From Gemmatimonadota bacterium (GTDB lineage: Bacteria > GCA-2686955): a stretch of 7,046 nt of DNA. The DNA is taken from assembly GCA_002686955.1 (NCBI GenBank), contig NYZA01000151.1:1-7046 (forward strand), read 5' to 3'. Below, piece after piece: positions 1 through 5,983 of this stretch. How positions within the stretch are numbered: the first letter of the stretch is position 1; each line of letters opens with the position of its first letter. The notes beneath the pieces are model-generated. The model was not told the DNA's origin. It saw only the letters and a program-made list of their open reading frames with translations, and made no database searches. The position numbers and the translations under genes are program-made.

Positions 1-1
1 C

Positions 2-1855
2 GAGGCTCTTCTGGCGAGAGGGGCCGATCTCTTCGCCGGGAAATGCGCGATCTGCCACGGCGATGCGGGCGGCGGGGACGGTGTTTCCGCCCGTCTCTAT
101 CAGCCGAGACCACGCGACCTGCGCAAGGGGATCTACCACTACGTGACAACCTGGGACGGCACCCCCACCGATTCCGACCTCTTCGATCTCCTTACCCGCG
201 GCATGCCCGGAACCGCGATGCCCTCCTGGGCCCACCTTGGCGAGACCGATCGCTGGGCGCTGGTCCATTTCAGCAAATCGCTCGCCGATCGGGCCCTCGT
301 CGTACCTCCATCGAAGCCCCCCGGCCTGGAGGAGGGCGACGGGGGCGAAGGAGTCATCGCCCTGCCCCCCGCGCCCGCGAACACGCGGATGAGCCGCGAA
401 CGTGGGGCCGGGCTGTTCGAGAAGAATTGCGCCCCCTGCCACGGCCCGCGCGGTCGGGCGAACGGTCCGAATGCCGGCCCCATGGTCGATGCAGCCGGGC
501 GCCCCACGCCGGTCCGAGACCTGAGCCAGGGTGTCTTCAAGGGCTCCTCGACGCCCGAGAATCTCTATCGGCGGATCGTGGGCGGCATCCCCGGCACTCC
601 GATGCCGGCCTTTCCCCAACTGATCGGAGAAGAAGCCTGGGACCTCGCCCACTTCCTGCCGACGCTGATCGGGTCGAAGCCGATCCTGGCCGCCGCGGAG
701 ATGGCTTCCGTGCCCGGCTCGGCCGGCACACCGCCTAGCGCGATCGACATCCAGAATCCCGAGCACTGCCGTCCCTGCCACGCCGTGGTGGTCGAGGAGT
801 GGGAAGAGAGCATGCACTCACACTCCCACCAAGATCACGACCTGATCTACGGCGGGGTGTGGGAGATGCGCAGGCGAGAGGAGGGCGCCGAGGTCGTTCG
901 GAACTGCGACCGCTGCCACACTCCCGCCGTCGGCGGCTCATCGGAACCGATGGCCCGATTCGGCGTCTCCTGTGCCGCCTGCCATCATGCCCGATCGACC
1001 GCGCGGACCGAAGATCGGCTGGGTCGCGATGCGCTCGTCTGGGCCGGAGGGGATACGCTGCTCGGTCCCCACGACGTCGACCCGGACCCTTCCCTCTTTC
1101 ATGGAACGGGTGCCGCGCCGCCGCACATGAAAGAACCACCTCGCCTATGTGAGGTCTGCCACGACGGCCTCATCAATAGTGCGGGTGTAGTGATCTGCTC
1201 CACCGGTCCCGAGGCGCGGGAGAGCCCGACCGAGGAGTCGTGCACCGACTGTCATATGCCGCGGGTGCAGGGACCGAACGGGGCGGTGGGCCGTCGCGAA
1301 GATCACGCCAGCCATGAGTTTCTCGGTCCGCATCGCGCCTGGTATCAGGGCGATTCGGCCTTTCTCGGAAGCGGGATCGAGATGGCGAGCCGCCTGGAAG
1401 GCCACAGCCTCGTCGTTTGCCTGCTCAACACCGCCGGGCATTCCTTCCCGACGGGCCTGCCGGGTCGCAGAGCGGTGGTGGAAGCGATCGGCTACGACGC
1501 CAAAGGCAGGAAGACCTGGCGCAACTGGACGCGAAACCCGGTGCAGGAGAGTCCAAAGTCGATTATGGGCATCGGTTTCGTGGATGCCGAGGGGAAATGG
1601 GTGATGTCGGATCATGCGGTGGCGGTCGGGATCGATACGCGGCTCGAGGCCGCGAGCGAGCGCGAGATGACCTACAGGGTCCCACCGCGGGTGCGAAGCG
1701 TCCGCGTGCGGCTCGTCTTTCATCTTCTCTGGGCCCGCTATATCGTCAGGAAGACGGGGTTGGGCGGATTGCCGGAGCTACGCCCCGCCGTGATCAAGGA
1801 ATCGTGGGCTTACCGCGAGCCGGCTCGTGGAGAGGGCCAGGAGCTCGTTCCTTAA
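2..1855 (+). CDS. Modular multiheme cytochrome c, seven CxxCH sites visible (5' end outside window)
   Basis: The frame is open from base 2, so the start and signal peptide lie upstream; 617 residues are visible. Seven haem sites are seen (window residues): CAICH 15-19, CAPCH 143-147, CRPCH 256-260, CDRCH 302-306, CAACH 324-328, CEVCH 383-387, CTDCH 414-418. The first two each sit in a class I-like cytochrome domain with a likely Met axial ligand in MPSW (Met73) and MPAF (Met201), joined by a Pro/Gly/Glu-rich linker. Haems 3-7 form a cytochrome c554-like module with His-rich segments (HSHSHQDH, CHH) that could give distal ligands. The last 160 or so residues lack haems and carry NTAGHSFPTG (GHSFPTG at 479-485), a motif common after multiheme modules. 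The likely role is periplasmic or outer-surface electron transfer. No redox partner is visible, so the donor and acceptor are unknown. An ATG at 464 or a GTG at 143 would cut through the first haem domains, so neither is a credible start. Confidence 0.93.
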   Translation, partial: EALLARGADLFAGKCAICHGDAGGGDGVSARLYQPRPRDLRKGIYHYVTTWDGTPTDSDLFDLLTRGMPGTAMPSWAHLGETDRWALVHFSKSLADRALVVPPSKPPGLEEGDGGEGVIALPPAPANTRMSRERGAGLFEKNCAPCHGPRGRANGPNAGPMVDAAGRPTPVRDLSQGVFKGSSTPENLYRRIVGGIPGTPMPAFPQLIGEEAWDLAHFLPTLIGSKPILAAAEMASVPGSAGTPPSAIDIQNPEHCRPCHAVVVEEWEESMHSHSHQDHDLIYGGVWEMRRREEGAEVVRNCDRCHTPAVGGSSEPMARFGVSCAACHHARSTARTEDRLGRDALVWAGGDTLLGPHDVDPDPSLFHGTGAAPPHMKEPPRLCEVCHDGLINSAGVVICSTGPEARESPTEESCTDCHMPRVQGPNGAVGRREDHASHEFLGPHRAWYQGDSAFLGSGIEMASRLEGHSLVVCLLNTAGHSFPTGLPGRRAVVEAIGYDAKGRKTWRNWTRNPVQESPKSIMGIGFVDAEGKWVMSDHAVAVGIDTRLEAASEREMTYRVPPRVRSVRVRLVFHLLWARYIVRKTGLGGLPELRPAVIKESWAYREPARGEGQELVP

Positions 1856-1886
1856 TCCGCTTGCCGTAGGCAAACTATCCGGATTA
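1853..1886. terminator. Nested hairpin between convergent genes, possible bidirectional terminator
   Basis: TAATCCG (1853-1859) pairs with CGGATTA (1880-1886). Inside it, TTGCC (1861-1865) pairs with GGCAA (1869-1873) around GTA. The hairpin begins at the stop codon of the cytochrome gene and lies about 110 bases past the end of the opposing gene. No T-run follows on either strand, so intrinsic termination is only a guess. Confidence 0.3.
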
Positions 1887-1926
1887 TCTGCCCCCATGGG
1901 CAAGATCATCCAATCTCTTTACGCCG

Positions 1927-1938
1927 AGATCGCGATCT
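1927..1938. repeat. 12-bp perfect palindrome AGATCGCGATCT
   Basis: A self-complementary 12-mer lies in the convergent gap between the cytochrome and SGNH/TPR genes. It is followed by TTG, not by a T-tract. It could be a protein-binding dyad or chance in a GATC/CGCG-rich genome; no function is assigned. Confidence 0.35.
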
Positions 1939-1957
1939 TGCCGTGGCGCGTTCTTCG

Positions 1958-1986
1958 CGAGCTGCTGTGGTGAGACGAGCTGCTGT
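1958..1986. repeat. 11-bp direct repeat CGAGCTGCTGT, two copies 18 bp apart
   Basis: CGAGCTGCTGT occurs at 1958-1968 and again at 1976-1986, just beyond the 3' end of the SGNH/TPR gene. Only two copies are present. It may be a small tandem duplication and has no evident role. Confidence 0.5.
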
Positions 1987-1992
1987 AGACAC

Positions 1993-3678
1993 TCAACGTG
2001 GCGGGCTGCCGCCTGCAAACAGCTCGAGAACCGTATCGGCCACATTCTCCGCGAGCACGCGGGAGCCTTCCTCGGTGTAGTGCGTGAACGCCCAGGGGAA
2101 ACGGGGATCAAAGACATATTCGTCCGGCGCCGCGTCGAAAATATGCTCGTTGTCGATGAAAACGACACCTTTTTTTGGGGGAGCGTACTGACGAAGGAGA
2201 TCGAGACTGAAGAAGGGGTACTGCATGACGACCAGCTTGATGTCGTTTCGATCCGCCAGCTCGTACAGACGCCGGTAGTTCGCCCCGATGCTGGGGATTT
2301 GTCGGACCGCATGCGCCAGTAGATCGGGCACGCGGTCCCCATCGCCCGCCTGCCGGAATAGCTTGGCGAGCTCGAAGTACTCACCCATGCGCTGTGTCTC
2401 TTCCAGCAGCTCTCGGCGCACCTGCTCCTCTTTATCGAGCTGGCCGGTCTGCCTGTAGACCTTGCTGAGCAGCCACATGTGGGAATGCTGCATCGGCCTC
2501 GCATCCAAGGCTTGGAGCAGGCAATGTTCGGCCTTGGCCCAGCGGCCGAGCTCCGTACTGATTTCGCCCAGCAACGCGTTCTTCTGGCTCCTCACCAGCG
2601 GGAATGCGGGCCTGAACCTCTCCCCCGACTGTGGCTGCACCGAGGCCAAGGAGCCCAAGACCTGGAGGGCTTGCTCTGGGTCGCCCTCCGCGCGACTGAG
2701 ATCGGCCAGTGCCAGGTAGATCCAGTTTCTGGTATGCACAACCTCGCGGAAAGTACTCGATTCCGCCAGCGCCTGTTCGAGAAGCGCACGGGCCCTGTCG
2801 AAATGTTCCTGCTCGGTCAGCAGATTGCCGAGCACGACGCGATACATCCCCTCTTCGGGATGAAGGCGGATCGCCTCTTCGAGCAGCGTCTCGGCTTCGT
2901 CCATCCTCCCCGTAGAGGCCAGAACCCGAGCGAGGATATTGTACCCCATCGACTGCTCCGCGATCGTCTCCCGGAGCAGTTCTTCGGCGTGCTCGATGCG
3001 CCCGATGTACCAGTGATACAGAGCGACCCGCAGACCCGACACCGCCTCTTCGGCCTCGGCGTCGGGTGGAAAGGCGATTCGATGCTCCTTGCCGTAGATC
3101 CGCAGCTGCCAATCCATTCCCTGCAGCGCCCGAGGAATCTCGTCCACCCCGCGAACATCCGCCGCGTTTTCGCCGCGACGCATCACCACCCCCTCGTAGA
3201 GCCAGCAGGCGAGCTGCACCGTGCGGAGCGAGCCGAGCCAATCCGGGATCGCCGCGAGAAGGGGCAGAGGATCTCCCCCTCTGTCGCGAATGCCCATCAT
3301 CGCGATGATCACATGGGGCCGAAACTCGGGAGCTCGGGCCTCGACCATGCTCATCACGCTCTCGGAGTTGCCCCCGAGCATCCCGGCATTGAAGACGTTG
3401 AAATCGTGGGTGGACTGCCGCGCGTCGAGAATCCGCTCCAACTGAGCGGGGTAGGCGGTCGCCGGCAGGAGCAGCGTGCCGGTTTCGTCTCCCGAGACCG
3501 CGGTGGTCGATTCGCCGACGCAAAGGACGCGAATCTCGTCCTCCGCCCCCTGGGGCGCCGCCGCCGCCGGATCGTCCTGCAGGTGGACGAAGCCGCGATA
3601 CGCCAGAGCCACCGTCAGCTCGAGCAGCACCAGGGTGAGGAGCACACCGCCCGCCGCCGCGAGGAGCTTGCGGCTCAT
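1993..3678 (-). CDS. Membrane-anchored SGNH-fold protein with TPR insertion
   Basis: 561 residues. Residues 5-27 form one hydrophobic N-terminal helix (signal anchor), placing the rest outside the cytoplasm. An SGNH/GDSL-like domain starts at 49: VLCVGEST (candidate nucleophile Ser57), then NAGMLGG (Gly99), then MMGIRD (127-132), where the usual GxND Asn is Arg131. A helical TPR array follows at about 205-460, for example around GRMDEAETLLEEAIRLHPEE. The SGNH fold then resumes with KLVVMQYPFF, VVFIDNE and FTHYTEEGSRVLAENV, giving candidate His533. The Asp normally three residues before that His is Ala530; Asp524 is the nearest alternative. The TPR block thus looks inserted into one SGNH domain. 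Related proteins are thought to act on envelope or exopolysaccharide substrates, but enzyme activity is uncertain here. The ATG start is fixed by AGGAGG five bases upstream and an ATGA overlap with the EF-hand gene. Confidence 0.88.
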   Translation of the reverse strand: MSRKLLAAAGGVLLTLVLLELTVALAYRGFVHLQDDPAAAAPQGAEDEIRVLCVGESTTAVSGDETGTLLLPATAYPAQLERILDARQSTHDFNVFNAGMLGGNSESVMSMVEARAPEFRPHVIIAMMGIRDRGGDPLPLLAAIPDWLGSLRTVQLACWLYEGVVMRRGENAADVRGVDEIPRALQGMDWQLRIYGKEHRIAFPPDAEAEEAVSGLRVALYHWYIGRIEHAEELLRETIAEQSMGYNILARVLASTGRMDEAETLLEEAIRLHPEEGMYRVVLGNLLTEQEHFDRARALLEQALAESSTFREVVHTRNWIYLALADLSRAEGDPEQALQVLGSLASVQPQSGERFRPAFPLVRSQKNALLGEISTELGRWAKAEHCLLQALDARPMQHSHMWLLSKVYRQTGQLDKEEQVRRELLEETQRMGEYFELAKLFRQAGDGDRVPDLLAHAVRQIPSIGANYRRLYELADRNDIKLVVMQYPFFSLDLLRQYAPPKKGVVFIDNEHIFDAAPDEYVFDPRFPWAFTHYTEEGSRVLAENVADTVLELFAGGSPPR

Positions 3679-4238
3679 CGGAGCCTCCTCTCCGAGCTCC
3701 GCTGATCGGTCGCGACGCCAAACCTCCGGCGGAGCGTCCGGAACTCCTCCTGTGTCAGCGCTCCGTCGCCGTTGGCATCGATGCGTGGGAAGTACAGCAG
3801 CACCCGAGCGGCCGCCGGGTCATCATCCTCCGCCCCCTCCAGCTCCCGCACCGTCAGGAGTCCGTCTCCATCGGTGTCGTAGCGAGCCGAAAGTGAGTGT
3901 CGGGCGGCCCTTCGGAATCCTCCAGGCGCTCCCCCCCCGACCGGTACCGGTCCCGGCGCGAACCGGTCCTCGAGAGCCCCGCTCTCGAACTCCTCGGCGG
4001 TGACCAGACCGTCGCGATCGAAGTCCAGAATGCGGAAGACGAGCTCGTGGTGGTAGATGTTGCCCGCGCTCCCCTCTCGAAACTCCGCCAGGCTCATCTT
4101 CCCGTCGCGATCGAGGTCGACTCCTCTCAGCCAGCCGTCGCTTCCGAACGAAACCTCGTTCTCTTCTTCGTCAAGGCAGGCCGGACACGCGAGGGCCCAG
4201 AGGGCGAGAACGATCGCGGCGCCGCCTTTGCCTCGCAC
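3675..4238 (-). CDS. Exported EF-hand calcium-binding protein, possible lipoprotein
   Basis: 187 residues from a GTG start at 4238. It opens with a basic tip (MRGKGG) and a hydrophobic stretch ending ALACPAC before an acidic segment. This is an export signal; the Cys residues make a lipoprotein possible, but no perfect lipobox is seen. Four complete 12-residue EF-hand loops follow: DLDRDGKMSLAE (41-52), DFDRDGLVTAEE (72-83), DTDGDGLLTVRE (121-132) and DANGDGALTQEE (154-165). Each has acidic or Asn ligands at positions 1, 3 and 5, Gly at 6 and Glu at 12, so all four should bind Ca2+. A Gly/Pro-rich linker separates the two EF-hand pairs. A longer reading from an ATG at 4298 would bury the signal and has no comparable ribosome site. 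The stop overlaps the next gene's ATG as ATGA, so the two proteins are translated together and probably work together in the envelope. Confidence 0.87.
   Translation of the reverse strand: MRGKGGAAIVLALWALACPACLDEEENEVSFGSDGWLRGVDLDRDGKMSLAEFREGSAGNIYHHELVFRILDFDRDGLVTAEEFESGALEDRFAPGPVPVGGGAPGGFRRAARHSLSARYDTDGDGLLTVRELEGAEDDDPAAARVLLYFPRIDANGDGALTQEEFRTLRRRFGVATDQRSSERRLR
3684..3689 (-). promoter_or_regulatory. Shine-Dalgarno AGGAGG for the SGNH/TPR gene
   Basis: A consensus AGGAGG on the minus strand stands five bases before the ATG at 3678 and lies inside the 3' end of the EF-hand gene. It supports this start and suggests direct reinitiation as well as coupling. Confidence 0.8.
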
Positions 4239-4243
4239 GGATT

Positions 4244-4249
4244 CTCCTC
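4244..4249 (-). promoter_or_regulatory. Shine-Dalgarno GAGGAG choosing the GTG start of the EF-hand gene
   Basis: GAGGAG on the minus strand lies five bases upstream of GTG at 4238. With the signal peptide starting right there, it favours GTG 4238 over the in-frame ATG 60 bases further upstream. Confidence 0.75.
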
Positions 4250-4365
4250 GGGTGTTCGCGCAAAACCGGTTGGCGATCCCGGCGTCTCGCACGGGCAATC
4301 GGCCTGTCAGCGTGCTCCCCTCCAGGGTTTCTATCTTAACCGCGGGTGGCTACGATTCAAAGCCT

Positions 4366-4370
4366 GGGGA
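4366..4370 (+). promoter_or_regulatory. Shine-Dalgarno GGGGA for the class V aminotransferase
   Basis: GGGGA lies five bases before the ATG at 4376. It supports that start over an in-frame GTG at 4346, which lacks a good ribosome site and would add ten residues before the conserved N-terminus. Confidence 0.6.
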
Positions 4371-4375
4371 CCTCG

Positions 4376-5500
4376 ATGCGATCGATCTACCTGAACAATG
4401 CCGCGACCAGCTACCCGAAGCCGGCGAGCGTGATCGAGGCGGTCGCCGCGGCACTCGCGGCGCTGCCGGGTAGCCCGGGACGCGGCGGTGGGGGTGGTGA
4501 CGACCCCGTGCGTCGTTGTCGCGGGCGGGTGGCTCGTTTTCTGGGGGTGCGCGACCCAGCTCGCCTGATCTTCACCTCGGGCGCCACCGAGTCGCTCAAT
4601 CTGGTCGTTCGCGGTTTGCCGCTCGCCGGGCGCCGGTTGGTGACGACCGCCGCCGACCACAATTCGGTGCTGCGGCCACTGCATCGCCTACACGATGAGA
4701 CGGGGGCCACGATCGAGATCGTACCGGTCGAAGCGAGCGGCCGGGTCTCGCTCGACGCACTGCGTGCCGCGATCGACTCCGATACCGCCTTGGTCGCCGT
4801 GCCTCATGGATCGAACGTCACTGGGCATGTGCTCGACATCGCCGCGCTCGCACTCCACACCCGGTCGTTGGGGGTGCCGCTGTTGGTCGATGCCGCGCAG
4901 ACCGCCGGTGCGTTGCCGATCGATGTCGACGCTTGGGGGATCGACTATTTCGCCTTCACCGGACACAAATCGATGCTCGGCACCCAGGGAACCGGTGGTC
5001 TGGTCGCCAGCGGCCCTCTGGTCCCTCTCAAGGTCGGCGGAACCGGTGTGCTCAGCCAGAGTCTGGCGCAACCGCGGGAGCTGCCCCTGCGCTTCGAGGC
5101 AGGCACGCCGAACGCGCCCGGCCTGGTCGCACTCGAAGCCGGCGTCGCCTGGATCGAGGGCGAAGGGATCGATTCGCTGCACCGGCGAAAGATGGAACGT
5201 GCGGAGCAGTTGCGGCGCGGGCTCGAGGCGATCGACAAGGTGCGCTTGATCGGTCGGCCCGGTGAGCTGCCGGTCTTCTGTTTCGTCGTCGACGGCGTTC
5301 CGGTGGATGAGCTCGGCCAGGTTCTCGAGGAATCGTTCGGCGTGCACACTCGGGCGGGACTGCACTGCGCTCCGCTGATTCACGACTCGCTCGGGGCCAA
5401 CCCCCAAGGCTCGATTCGCGTGAGTCCTTCGGCTTTCACGACCGTCGAAGAGATCGAGGCCGCCCTCGCCGCGGTCGATACCGTTGCGCGGAGCTGGTAA
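4376..5500 (+). CDS. Class V aminotransferase-fold PLP enzyme, cysteine desulfurase/selenocysteine lyase-like
   Basis: 374 residues, full length for the family. Class V landmarks in order: YLNNAATSYPKP near the N-terminus (NNAATSYPKP 7-16), SPGRGGGG, TSGATESLN (68-76, cofactor phosphate region), DHN with the PLP-stacking His95, VDAAQTAG with Asp172 and Gln175, TGHKSMLGTQGTGG with the Schiff-base Lys198, and RAGLHCAP with candidate persulfide Cys331. These features match cysteine desulfurases and best resemble the TIGR01977 (EF2568-type) subfamily, which has been linked to selenium-dependent molybdenum hydroxylase loci. The expected reaction is removal of S or Se from cysteine or selenocysteine to form an enzyme-bound persulfide or selenide. 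It is not called iscS or sufS because no Fe-S assembly genes adjoin it. The next gene starts 4 nt downstream (operon), and a SelD-like gene converges on the pair. Confidence 0.92.
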   Translation: MRSIYLNNAATSYPKPASVIEAVAAALAALPGSPGRGGGGGDDPVRRCRGRVARFLGVRDPARLIFTSGATESLNLVVRGLPLAGRRLVTTAADHNSVLRPLHRLHDETGATIEIVPVEASGRVSLDALRAAIDSDTALVAVPHGSNVTGHVLDIAALALHTRSLGVPLLVDAAQTAGALPIDVDAWGIDYFAFTGHKSMLGTQGTGGLVASGPLVPLKVGGTGVLSQSLAQPRELPLRFEAGTPNAPGLVALEAGVAWIEGEGIDSLHRRKMERAEQLRRGLEAIDKVRLIGRPGELPVFCFVVDGVPVDELGQVLEESFGVHTRAGLHCAPLIHDSLGANPQGSIRVSPSAFTTVEEIEAALAAVDTVARSW

Positions 5501-5504
5501 GGCG

Positions 5505-5792
5505 ATGAGGCCCGAGGTGATCCACATTCACGACTGCCTCGACGGCACCGTGATCAAAGAGCTGCTTCTCGATCGCGAGATGTGCGGGGGTTTCGTTGCC
5601 CACCTCGGCGAGCTGGGTGAGCTGCGCCACTTCACGGAGTACAAGCGCCCCTTCTTCCGCGTGGAGCGGACGGGAGCCTTCGTTCTCAAGGGAACACAGG
5701 GAAACCGCCGGGTGCGCGCCGTCTTCAACATGAAGGGGCTGAACGAAAACCTCGCCTTGGTGGTGGCCAGGATCAACGCTTGGCAGCGCTGA
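5505..5792 (+). CDS. Small conserved-looking protein of unknown function (95 aa)
   Basis: Not recognised. It starts at an ATG 4 nt after the stop of the class V aminotransferase, with GGAG (5490-5493) upstream inside that gene, so the two are cotranscribed. A TTG at 5484 would add seven residues and overlap the upstream gene without benefit. The 95-residue product is soluble, with alternating strands and helices, two cysteines (Cys11 in HDCLDG, Cys27 in EMCGGF), an aromatic basic stretch (YKRPFFRVER, 46-55) and FVLKGTQGNRRVRAVF. There is no signal peptide, membrane segment or CxxC metal site. Tight coupling to a desulfurase-like enzyme makes a partner or sulfur/selenium acceptor role conceivable, but nothing in the sequence proves it. 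Confidence 0.75.
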   Translation: MRPEVIHIHDCLDGTVIKELLLDREMCGGFVAHLGELGELRHFTEYKRPFFRVERTGAFVLKGTQGNRRVRAVFNMKGLNENLALVVARINAWQR

Positions 5793-5983
5793 ACCCATAG
5801 GGTTCGCGCGAGAATAACTTGCCATTTTGGCGCCCAGATGTGCCGCAGATCTGGTCGATCGGCGAGTCCCGAACCCGGAGGAGTAGCAGCGCTACTTCGA
5901 GGAGTGCGGGGCTCGCCGATCGGCCGGAGATGGGGTGCAGATGGGATGCCAAAATGGCAAGTTATTTTCGCGCGAACCCATAG
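5791..5983. repeat. 10-bp direct repeat GAACCCATAG bracketing the palindrome
   Basis: GAACCCATAG occurs at 5791-5800 and 5974-5983. Six of its bases at the right copy belong to the inverted-repeat tip, and only ATAG lies outside. It may therefore be a target duplication plus end sequence, or a scar of recombination. The left copy overlaps the TGA stop of the 95-residue gene. Confidence 0.55.
5800..5979. repeat. 180-bp imperfect palindrome, possible miniature mobile or structured-RNA element
   Basis: Outer arms 5800-5830 and 5949-5979 are complementary at 30 of 31 positions (GGGTTCGCGCGA at one tip, its complement at the other). After a single bulged A (5946), pairing continues without gaps through 5831-5880 / 5898-5948 to an apical stem GTAGC/GCTAC with a three-base loop AGC (5888-5890). 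The well-paired middle contains CGATCGGCGAG (5856-5866) opposite CTCGCCGATCG (5912-5922). It sits between two convergent genes, where it could stop transcription from both sides. It is far larger than an ordinary terminator, lacks a U-tract, and has flanks ATA (5797-5799 and 5980-5982) like a 3-bp target duplication. It encodes no credible protein of its own. Its right arm covers the last five sense codons and the stop of the SelD-like gene. Confidence 0.85.

Larger units (their letters stand above)
4239..4375. promoter_or_regulatory. Divergent intergenic region, presumed to hold promoters for both directions
   Basis: This 137-base gap separates the divergent EF-hand operon and class V aminotransferase gene, so promoters for both are expected here. 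Only weak boxes are visible: TATCTT (4332-4337) on the plus strand, or TAAGAT over the same bases on the minus strand. Neither has a convincing -35 partner. No operator or riboswitch was recognised. Confidence 0.35.

Noticed and set aside
43-738. Plus-strand Arg/Pro-rich frame over the first cytochrome domains
   Set aside because: It is the +1 shadow of a frame carrying CxxCH motifs and class I cytochrome features.
1896-1973. A 25-codon open frame on the plus strand (MGKIIQSLYAEIAILPW...) in the gap after the cytochrome gene
   Set aside because: It has no Shine-Dalgarno sequence and crosses the 12-bp palindrome. It is too short to judge by coding signal, so it was not annotated as a gene.
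2479-3705. Long plus-strand open frame of about 400 codons opposite the SGNH/TPR gene
   Set aside because: It is the antisense of a gene with a clear signal anchor, SGNH blocks and TPRs. Its own product is Arg/Pro/His-rich with no domain, typical of a GC-rich shadow frame.
2432-3721. Minus-strand frame of about 430 codons overlapping the SGNH/TPR gene
   Set aside because: The product is a low-complexity Gly/Arg/Ala string in another frame of the same strand, without recognisable motifs.
4688-5527. Minus-strand open frame antisense to the class V aminotransferase
   Set aside because: It is covered by an unambiguous PLP enzyme on the other strand, and its product is compositionally biased with no motif.
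5800-5979. CRISPR array or simple intrinsic terminator
   Set aside because: There is only one inverted repeat pair with no regularly spaced direct repeats, so it is not CRISPR. The stem is far too long and has no U-run, so it is not a standard terminator, although it may still block transcription.
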